Below, one piece after another: positions 1 through 5,095 of a DNA stretch of 5,095 nucleotides. Numbering within the stretch: the first letter of the stretch is position 1; each line of letters starts with the position of its first letter. Where the stretch lies: assembly GCA_965603115.1 (NCBI GenBank), contig CBFDBT010000186.1, positions 1-5,095 of the forward strand, given 5' to 3'. The notes below the pieces were generated by a model, which saw only the letters and a list, made by a program, of their open reading frames with translations, was not told where the DNA came from and did no database searches. Both the position numbers and the translations under genes were made by a program. This DNA comes from CBFDBT01 sp965603115. GTDB lineage: Bacteria > Pseudomonadota > Alphaproteobacteria > Sphingomonadales > Kordiimonadaceae.

Positions 1-1063
1 GCGTGATCACACCGTCATAAAAGCTAGAGGAAACCTCTTTGCCTGGGAACAGGTTTTGGGGGTAGGTCTGACCGCCAATCAATAAAACATATATTTGTGA
101 AAATCCACCAACAAGCACCAGCAAGGATGCTGCTACCAGACGGCGCAGAGGGCCTGCTATAATTTTTGTAAAGAGCAGCAAGAGAGGAATGAAACCACCA
201 ATGAGCACCTGACATAGCCAAAACATTTGCGTCAAAAGGCCACCATCTCGCAAAATGAAGCTCTCAAAATCTGTATTCTTCGCCATATAAAGATTTGTTA
301 GATGCTGGATTACAGTAAAATACAAAACCACGACCACAAAAATACCGAGTAAGCGACCAAGACGGGTTAAAATTACATCGCCAATATCGCGACCATCAAC
401 CCGTATTGCCGTCAGGAGAACCAAATTATAAAAAGCCAGACCAAACGAAAAGGACATCGCAATAAACAAAGGCGCCATAACAGCACTATTGAAAGCTTCC
501 CGTGCCACTAAAAACCCAAAGATTGATCCGGTACCTGTGGTGAGAACCAGGCGCCAAGAAAAAGCAACAAGTCCAGCGGTTGGCGCATATTTGTTCATTT
601 TGCGCTCCATATACATCCACAAATATACGATAGCGACCACAAGGAAACCAACATAGAGAAAGATATTCCACGCAAAAATTGACTTAAAGTTATAAGTGGT
701 CATAGCAACGATCAAACGGTCAGGCCGGCCAAGGTCGAGCACAAGTATAGTAAGGCCACCCATTAACAAAGCTATTGCCAGCAAGCCCGATAGCCTACCC
801 AGCGGTTTGTATATTTTTTTATCGAACACCGTACCAATGGACGCAACGTTAAGGGCGCCAGACGCTGCAACAATTAAGAAAATAGCAAAAACATGCGGCG
901 CGCCCCATACCACTTGGTTATTCATGCCGGTAATATAATGTCCCGCATGCTCCATGGTAAAAGCAGAATAAAGTCCAAGCAAAAGAACAACAGCAAGGAA
1001 ACCTAAGATTAGGTAGAACCCTTTAGTGTTGGCCTTGATCTGACTATGATGTATCTGCTTCAT
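1..1063 (-). CDS. dsrP: DsrP, NrfD-family integral membrane subunit of the DsrMKJOP complex (partial, C-terminus beyond left edge)
   Basis: I translated this frame by hand from the ATG at 1063-1061; it stays open for 354 codons to the window edge, so the C-terminus is missing. The product is strongly hydrophobic, with about nine membrane segments in view: roughly residues 15-37, 53-76, 88-110, 127-150, 165-187, 196-220, 236-258, 280-300 and 308-330. After the third segment is LDLGRPDR (109-116), the LGRP-type motif typical of NrfD/PsrC-like quinone-interacting proteins. In the family DsrP exchanges electrons between the membrane quinone pool and the periplasmic iron-sulfur protein DsrO. Its place directly after dsrO (14-nt gap) matches the DsrO-DsrP pairing. 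Upstream of the ATG only a weak AGAGA (1070-1074, 6 nt away) resembles a ribosome site. NrfD identity is firm; the DsrP name rests largely on context. The family is usually about 400 residues, so perhaps 50 residues lie outside. Confidence 0.93.
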   Translation of the reverse strand, partial: MKQIHHSQIKANTKGFYLILGFLAVVLLLGLYSAFTMEHAGHYITGMNNQVVWGAPHVFAIFLIVAASGALNVASIGTVFDKKIYKPLGRLSGLLAIALLMGGLTILVLDLGRPDRLIVAMTTYNFKSIFAWNIFLYVGFLVVAIVYLWMYMERKMNKYAPTAGLVAFSWRLVLTTGTGSIFGFLVAREAFNSAVMAPLFIAMSFSFGLAFYNLVLLTAIRVDGRDIGDVILTRLGRLLGIFVVVVLYFTVIQHLTNLYMAKNTDFESFILRDGGLLTQMFWLCQVLIGGFIPLLLLFTKIIAGPLRRLVAASLLVLVGGFSQIYVLLIGGQTYPQNLFPGKEVSSSFYDGVIT

Positions 1064-1077
1064 ACGAAATCTCTGAC

Positions 1078-1854
1078 TTAAAGGTTTTGGTATCTAATTC
1101 CTGTATTCAAGTTTAGGTCTGGTCGAATTTGGCTGCTTGCATAGCTTGAAACGGCAATAGAAATATCACTTGTCGGGTCATTCAAGTCCCCAAATATCAT
1201 AGCACCACCCGCTTTTTCCGCACAGGCATCAACACAAGCTGGTGAATTACCCTCGTCAATACGGTGAACACACATCGTGCAGCCTTCAACGGTTCCCTTG
1301 CCGCGCGGAGCGTGACTTTTCTGGTCGGTTAAATCTTCATGGATGAAAGACCGAGCCTTATACGGACACGCCATTATACAGTAGCGGCACCCAATGCAGT
1401 TATGTTTGTCAACAAGCACAATACCATCAGCGCGCTTGAAAGAAGCCCCAGTTGGGCAAACATCCACGCAAGGTGGCTCGGCGCAGTGCTGGCACATCAC
1501 GGGCAAGGATTGTTCATTACCCGTTACCTTGTCGGTTAATTTAACCTTACGAATCCATTGGGCATCGCTTTCAGGACGGTTAAACCCTGTGAGGCCATTT
1601 TCTTCTCGGCAAGCATGCACACAAACATCACAGCCCGCTTCACATTTATTAACATCAATGAGCATGCCCCAGCGTTTGTTGGGGTCGGCCTGATCCGATG
1701 ATTGTGCAGCTTCAACTTTTGCACCAACACCAAAAAGCATAACGCCCGATGCGAGTACCACACCAGAGGCAGCGGCTGCTCCGGTTAGAAAACGGCGTCT
1801 TGTAAAATCAAAAGCCTTTTCTGCAGTCGGCTTATTTCCGCATTTTTTAGTCAT
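1078..1854 (-). CDS. dsrO: DsrO, Tat-exported periplasmic iron-sulfur protein with four [4Fe-4S] clusters
   Basis: This is a complete protein of 258 residues from the ATG at 1854. Near its N-terminus is a twin-arginine signal, TRRRFLTGAAAA (residues 18-29), followed by a hydrophobic stretch and a likely cleavage site near AKVEA (45-49); the protein should be exported already folded. Sixteen cysteines fall in four ferredoxin-type groups: 71/75/78/82, 121/124/129/133, 153/156/159/163 and 192/195/207/211. This layout is that of the DMSO-reductase/PsrB/NrfC beta subunits. In the Dsr complex DsrO passes electrons between the triheme cytochrome DsrJ and the membrane protein DsrP. The first group has CxxxC where CxxC is usual. 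An in-frame GTG at 1860 would add two residues, but AGGCGG at 1860-1865 sits 5 nt before the ATG and would overlap the GTG, so the ATG is preferred. The gene overlaps the end of dsrJ by 8 nt, suggesting translational coupling. Confidence 0.96.
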   Translation of the reverse strand: MTKKCGNKPTAEKAFDFTRRRFLTGAAAASGVVLASGVMLFGVGAKVEAAQSSDQADPNKRWGMLIDVNKCEAGCDVCVHACREENGLTGFNRPESDAQWIRKVKLTDKVTGNEQSLPVMCQHCAEPPCVDVCPTGASFKRADGIVLVDKHNCIGCRYCIMACPYKARSFIHEDLTDQKSHAPRGKGTVEGCTMCVHRIDEGNSPACVDACAEKAGGAMIFGDLNDPTSDISIAVSSYASSQIRPDLNLNTGIRYQNL

Positions 1855-2335
1855 GGGCACCGCCTTTTACAAAATCACTAGACCAGTTTTGCTCTTTAAA
1901 GTCTGGGGCCGCTATTTTTTGGTATGGGTTTGCAGCGGTTAAGGCAGCTTTTTGATCCGGTTTTGAGTTATGGCAACTAAAGCAGTCTAACTTCACCGCT
2001 GCATAATCATGGCAAGAGCGACAGAAATGCTTTGGGCTTTCTGCCGATACAGGCTTTCCTATATCATCTCTCACCACATGGCATGCAACACACTCTTTAA
2101 GACTGGCATCAATGTTTTTTACACCATCTTGCACGCTTAGATCACGGTCATGCTTTAGGTATTCCATATGGTTTTTGCGCATATCTTCAGGAGGAGCAAC
2201 ACAACTGCCCCCTTCAGCCTTGGGGATAGTTGGAACAGCAACAGTGCTATCGTCAGACTGTACTATGCTTACAACCAAGCCTGTCATGGCTATAGCAATG
2301 ATAGCTAGAAAGATATGTGACCCTTTTCCCAACAT
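1847..2335 (-). CDS. dsrJ: DsrJ, membrane-anchored periplasmic triheme cytochrome c
   Basis: This complete 162-residue protein has three CxxCH heme c sites: CVACH (82-86), CRSCH (105-109) and CFSCH (118-122). A hydrophobic segment at residues 7-26 serves as signal peptide and probably as an uncleaved membrane anchor, as reported for the A. vinosum protein; no clear signal-peptidase site is visible. Between anchor and hemes is a Cys (C45) followed by a segment rich in Met, His and Arg (CVAPPEDMRKNHMEYLKH, 45-62). This matches the place of the cysteine proposed as axial ligand to one heme in A. vinosum DsrJ. The role is periplasmic electron transfer, and possibly sulfur-substrate chemistry, in DsrMKJOP. 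The gene starts 8 nt after the dsrL stop and lacks a strong Shine-Dalgarno sequence (GGGGA lies about 12 nt from the ATG, inside the dsrL end), so it is probably translated by coupling with dsrL. Heme count, anchor and position all fit DsrJ. Confidence 0.95.
   Translation of the reverse strand: MLGKGSHIFLAIIAIAMTGLVVSIVQSDDSTVAVPTIPKAEGGSCVAPPEDMRKNHMEYLKHDRDLSVQDGVKNIDASLKECVACHVVRDDIGKPVSAESPKHFCRSCHDYAAVKLDCFSCHNSKPDQKAALTAANPYQKIAAPDFKEQNWSSDFVKGGAHD
1860..1865 (-). promoter_or_regulatory. ribosome binding site deciding the dsrO start
   Basis: On the minus strand AGGCGG (one mismatch to AGGAGG) lies 5 nt before the ATG at 1854. The alternative in-frame GTG at 1860-1858 shares its first G with this element and could not use it. 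The element lies within the last codons of dsrJ, as expected for overlapping genes in an operon. Confidence 0.6.
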
Positions 2336-2343
2336 CGCTTATA

Positions 2344-4257
2344 TTATTCCCCAAGTCCCATTTGAATATATCCGGTTGGACATACGTCAGCACAAATGTG
2401 GCAACCAATGCATTTATTATAATCCGTATCGACGTAACGGCCCATGGTCTGTTTATCTTTTTTCACACGGAAAACAGCATCTTGCGGGCAGAAAATAACG
2501 CAATTATCACATTCAAAGCACATGCCGCAACTCATGCAACGGTCAGCTTCTTTAATGGCTTGCTCATCGGTTAAGCCAACGATCCGCTCATCAAAGTGAC
2601 CCAAAACGTCGGTCGCATCAATTTCTTGTTCGCTACGTTTTTGACGTTCTTCATATTCAAAGTGCCCGAGGTACATTTCCTTTGGCTGAACAATTTCAAC
2701 TTTGGAGCGGTCTTCATAGTTATGAACGGCATAATCATCACTATCCGTTCCACGAACCTGCTCATGACAATATTCACCTGGGGCGAGGTCGCTTTCGCGA
2801 AGCTTGCCGAGCAAATCGAAATGAAATTTATCGACCTTTGGTCTTCTATCTGGATCATGACCCGATAGATAAGCATCAATGCCTTGTACTGCAATGCCTG
2901 CATGACCAATAGCTGTGGTCAAAAGGTGAGGGCGTATCACATCGCCACCAACAAACATATTTTCATGGTCTTTGTGACGATAAAAGGAATCAACAGGCAA
3001 ATATCCACGCTCATCGCCTATCTCTGGCATACCTGTTAGATCTGGCCCCTGACCAATAGCAGAGACGATCATATCACAGGGTATTTCACGCTCCGTGCCC
3101 TCTTTTACTATCATTTCAGTGCCTTGCCACTCAATCTCCACCACTTTCAAGGCAATGGCACGGCCATTTTCATCTTGAATGATTTCAACAGGATTGAGAG
3201 GGCCTTCAATTTCAACACCTTCATGGGTGACGTGACGAATTTCATCGTCTGAAGCGGGCATCGGATCGCGGAACACAACCGTTACATCTGAACCAGACCG
3301 GGCCGATACACCAACAACATCACTTGCTGTATAGTCTAAGATTACTTTTTCAGGCTCTTTGGTCGCTTCCTCAACGTGACCCAAGCGGCGCGCCACAGCG
3401 GCCACATCCATGGCCGTATCACCGCCACCGATAACGACAATGCGTTTGGCAACATTTTTCATGCGGCCTTGGTTGAAGGCATCAAGAAAATCTACACCAG
3501 CGACGCAGTTAGGTGCATCACCACCCGGGAGTGGAATATTCATTCCTTTTTGCGTCCCAATACCCCAGAAAACAGCGTCAAAATCTTTATTTAACTCTTC
3601 AACGCTGACATCTACGCCAATGCGGGTTTCAAGCTTAACGTCAACGCCTAAATCTAAAATGCGCTGAATTTCACCGTCTAGAACGTCGCGGGGAGTACGG
3701 TAATTAGGGATACCATTACGCATCCAGCCGCCCAGTTCGCTATGCATTTCAAAAATGGTGACGCCGTGGCCCTTAAGGCGCAATTGATAAGCGGCTGTCA
3801 GTCCAGCAGGGCCTCCACCGATAACGGCAACTTTTTTACCAGTGTCTGGCGCGGCTTTGGGGAGTTTATAGCCCTCTTGCAGAGCATAGTCGCCAATATA
3901 TTGTTCAATAGCATTAATACCCACATGGTCTTCGATGACATTGCGGTTACAGCCAGTTTCACATGGTGCCGGGCATACTCTTCCCATAATGGCGGGGAAA
4001 GGGTTAGCAATGGTCAGACGATTAAAGGCATATTCCTGCCACGACAAACCATCAGGGGCTTTTTCAATGCCGCGGGCGATGTTTAACCAACCTCGGATAT
4101 CTTCTCCAGCAGGACAAGATCCTTGGCATGGAGGTGCACGGTGTACATACGTCGGGCATTTATGACTGGTATCAGCCTTAAAAATTTCTTCCTGCCATGG
4201 GTGATGTTTGTTGTCACCATCCTTATAGCGGCGATTTGTAAGTTTAATATCATCCAT
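2344..4257 (-). CDS. dsrL: DsrL, iron-sulfur flavoprotein NAD(P)H:acceptor oxidoreductase of reverse sulfite reductase
   Basis: A complete 637-residue protein related to the glutamate synthase small subunit (GltD), with a ferredoxin domain added. In order: an N-terminal cysteine region for [4Fe-4S] clusters (C34, C44, C48, C95, C99, C103); an FAD-binding Rossmann motif GGGPAGLTAA (147-156); a pyridine-nucleotide motif GGGDTAMD (277-284); the second FAD motif FVGGDV (435-440) with a following helix; a charged linker (about 468-570); and a 2[4Fe-4S] ferredoxin domain, C580/583/586/590 and C616/619/622/626, each ending in CP. In A. vinosum DsrL is a soluble cytoplasmic protein essential for sulfur oxidation that couples DsrAB to NAD+/NADH. 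Length is close to that of the A. vinosum protein (about 655). The ATG at 4257 has AAAAGG (4265-4270) 7 nt upstream. Its position between dsrK and dsrJ is that of the oxidative dsr operon. The FRD at 329-331 replaces the family's usual arginine pair, and about 30 extra residues precede it. Confidence 0.95.
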   Translation of the reverse strand: MDDIKLTNRRYKDGDNKHHPWQEEIFKADTSHKCPTYVHRAPPCQGSCPAGEDIRGWLNIARGIEKAPDGLSWQEYAFNRLTIANPFPAIMGRVCPAPCETGCNRNVIEDHVGINAIEQYIGDYALQEGYKLPKAAPDTGKKVAVIGGGPAGLTAAYQLRLKGHGVTIFEMHSELGGWMRNGIPNYRTPRDVLDGEIQRILDLGVDVKLETRIGVDVSVEELNKDFDAVFWGIGTQKGMNIPLPGGDAPNCVAGVDFLDAFNQGRMKNVAKRIVVIGGGDTAMDVAAVARRLGHVEEATKEPEKVILDYTASDVVGVSARSGSDVTVVFRDPMPASDDEIRHVTHEGVEIEGPLNPVEIIQDENGRAIALKVVEIEWQGTEMIVKEGTEREIPCDMIVSAIGQGPDLTGMPEIGDERGYLPVDSFYRHKDHENMFVGGDVIRPHLLTTAIGHAGIAVQGIDAYLSGHDPDRRPKVDKFHFDLLGKLRESDLAPGEYCHEQVRGTDSDDYAVHNYEDRSKVEIVQPKEMYLGHFEYEERQKRSEQEIDATDVLGHFDERIVGLTDEQAIKEADRCMSCGMCFECDNCVIFCPQDAVFRVKKDKQTMGRYVDTDYNKCIGCHICADVCPTGYIQMGLGE

Positions 4258-4264
4258 AGTCTTA

Positions 4265-4270
4265 CCTTTT
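4265..4270 (-). promoter_or_regulatory. ribosome binding site of dsrL
   Basis: Read on the minus strand, AAAAGG lies 7 nt before the dsrL ATG, inside the 30-nt gap after dsrK. It is the clearest Shine-Dalgarno-like sequence of the intact genes together with that of dsrO, and it fixes the ATG at 4257 over a second ATG 4 nt downstream that is out of frame. Confidence 0.65.
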
Positions 4271-4287
4271 CTCTAAAATCTCAGCTT

Positions 4288-5095
4288 TTATGCCGCCCCA
4301 TCATCGCCAGCCTCAAGCTGCGTATCATCTTCATCAATTTGACCCTTTAGAATAATCGCATTGCTAACCAATTCATGGACGCTAATAATATTATTCATTT
4401 TCATGCCATACTCAGGCATTACTTTTGCAAACTGGGTTTTACAAATGGCACAAATGGCAGCCATATGAGTCACGCCATTTTCCTCACGCACATCTTTTAA
4501 AGCCTGCATACGTGGCGCCGCGCCCTTAACGCGCAACTCCATCAGGTCATCGGTGAGTAAGCCACCGCCCCCACCACAACAATAAGAACCTTCTTTGATT
4601 GTCTCTGGCGCCATATCAACATAATTATTACAAACTGCACGAATAACTGCCCGCGGTATCTCAAATTGTCCGCCGGGTTTATCTCCCATGCGAGACCCGC
4701 GCGCGACATTGCAGCTATCATGAAATGTCAATGTCATATGGTCGTTTTTAGACTTATCTAACGTCAAGGCGTCCTTTTCGATAAGGTCATTGGTATATTC
4801 ACAAATATGCTGCGGGATCGGATAATTTTGATCCAAAAAGTCAAATGGTCCGACCAAAGTATTCCAAAAACTATAGGCAACCCGCCAAGCATGACCGCAT
4901 TCCCCAACGACAATGCGCTTGACGCCCAAGTCGATTGCCGCCTTGCGAATACGCTCGGCAACATCTTGCATTTGTTCATACGAGCCAATAAACATGGCAA
5001 AATTAGCAGCCTCAGAAGCATAAGAACTAATCGTCCAGTCAGCACCCGCTTCATGAAAAACCTTGGCGTAACCAATAAGTCCGTCCACATGGGGT
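4288..5095 (-). CDS. dsrK: DsrK, HdrD-like CCG-domain iron-sulfur protein (partial, N-terminus beyond right edge)
   Basis: The frame is open from the right edge to the TAA at 4290-4288, giving about 268 residues, roughly the C-terminal half of a family member of about 520-550. The in-frame GTG at 5088-5086 is internal, because coding continues upstream as Pro-His. The five-cysteine CCG motif that binds a special [4Fe-4S] cluster in heterodisulfide reductases is present: HDSCN (Cys codon 4713-4711), the CCGGGGG block (Cys pair 4581-4576) and CAIC (4452-4441). A further conserved GECGH (Cys codon 4899-4897) looks like the remnant half of a first CCG repeat. DsrK is the cytoplasmic catalytic subunit of DsrMKJOP, held at the membrane by the cytochrome b DsrM, and is thought to act on DsrC disulfide/trisulfide. 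The N-terminal ferredoxin-like cysteines expected in the family lie outside the window. The C-terminal tail is acidic (DEDD...GDDGAA). The dsrL start is 30 nt downstream. HdrD-family membership is certain, and context gives DsrK. Confidence 0.95.
   Translation of the reverse strand, partial: PHVDGLIGYAKVFHEAGADWTISSYASEAANFAMFIGSYEQMQDVAERIRKAAIDLGVKRIVVGECGHAWRVAYSFWNTLVGPFDFLDQNYPIPQHICEYTNDLIEKDALTLDKSKNDHMTLTFHDSCNVARGSRMGDKPGGQFEIPRAVIRAVCNNYVDMAPETIKEGSYCCGGGGGLLTDDLMELRVKGAAPRMQALKDVREENGVTHMAAICAICKTQFAKVMPEYGMKMNNIISVHELVSNAIILKGQIDEDDTQLEAGDDGAA

Larger units (their letters stand above)
1..5095 (-). other. dsr operon segment, dsrKLJOP, oxidative type
   Basis: Five genes on the same strand are separated by gaps of 30 and 8 nt, an 8-nt overlap and a gap of 14 nt, reading from right to left. 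No terminator-like GC-rich hairpin followed by a T run and no convincing promoter is seen in any junction, so one transcript is the simplest reading. The order K-L-J-O-P matches dsrMKLJOP of sulfur oxidizers. By comparison with such operons, dsrM and the dsrAB/EFH/C genes would lie to the right of the window, and accessory genes such as dsrN (siroheme amidase) may follow on the left; neither can be seen here. Confidence 0.85.

Noticed and set aside
486..671. Short minus-strand open frames (also 24-221) in the left kilobase that could suggest small genes.
   Set aside because: The continuous 354-codon NrfD-like frame from 1063 to the left edge explains the region; the short frames are shifted relative to it.
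2112..2498. Plus-strand open frame of 128 codons crossing the dsrL/dsrJ junction in antisense.
   Set aside because: It is opposite two real genes with heme and ferredoxin motifs, and its translation has no family features.
2571..2909. Minus-strand open frame of 112 codons in another frame of dsrL.
   Set aside because: It is an alternate frame within dsrL, whose own frame is intact with complete domains.
3742..4086. Plus-strand open frame of 114 codons antisense to dsrL.
   Set aside because: It lies wholly within the well-supported dsrL frame, shows no recognisable motif, and is the kind of antisense frame expected by chance.
4273..4290. TAAAA...TTTTA inverted repeat at the end of dsrK as a possible terminator.
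   Set aside because: The stem is only 5 A/T pairs with a 7-nt loop and no T run follows, so it is too weak; dsrL follows directly in the same operon.
4764..5090. Minus-strand open frame of 108 codons overlapping dsrK in another frame.
   Set aside because: The translation has no recognisable motif and the region is fully explained by the DsrK frame with its CCG cysteines.

Overview
The window is a single minus-strand gene block: the 3' part of the dissimilatory sulfite reductase (dsr) electron-transfer operon in the order dsrK (partial) - dsrL - dsrJ - dsrO - dsrP (partial). It reads from the right edge to the left edge. Every base is coding or lies in a junction of 30 nt or less. I see no RNA gene, repeat array, mobile element, CRISPR, terminator or convincing internal promoter.

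The key diagnostic is a dsrL gene between dsrK and dsrJ. Known sulfate reducers carry dsrMKJOP without dsrL at this point. The dsrMKLJOP order is the one described in sulfur-oxidizing bacteria such as Allochromatium vinosum, where reverse-acting DsrAB oxidizes sulfane sulfur to sulfite. The host is therefore most likely a sulfur-oxidizing proteobacterium, but it cannot be placed more finely from this window. Base composition is moderate (roughly mid-40s % GC by eye, uniform across the genes), which differs from the GC-rich purple sulfur bacteria and could fit a marine or metagenome-derived lineage; this is inference.

Layout, right to left: 5095-4288 is the C-terminal half of DsrK, a cytoplasmic HdrD-like protein with a CCG cysteine motif. 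4257-2344 is DsrL, a complete 637-residue FAD/NAD(P) iron-sulfur oxidoreductase with a C-terminal ferredoxin domain. 2335-1847 is DsrJ, a membrane-anchored triheme cytochrome c. 1854-1078 is DsrO, a Tat-exported protein with four [4Fe-4S] clusters. 1063-1 is DsrP, an NrfD-type polytopic membrane protein that runs off the left edge.

Together DsrK, J, O and P (with DsrM, expected just upstream) form the transmembrane complex that links cytoplasmic thiol/disulfide chemistry, thought to involve DsrC trisulfide, to periplasmic and quinone electron carriers. DsrL is a soluble partner that passes electrons from DsrAB to NAD+. The genes are tightly packed (gaps of 30 and 8 nt, an 8-nt overlap, and a gap of 14 nt), consistent with one transcript and translational coupling. 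This is a well-known system. The points worth a second look are sequence details: the altered pyridine-nucleotide motif in DsrL, the spacing of the first cluster in DsrO, the candidate cysteine heme ligand in DsrJ and the dsrO start codon.
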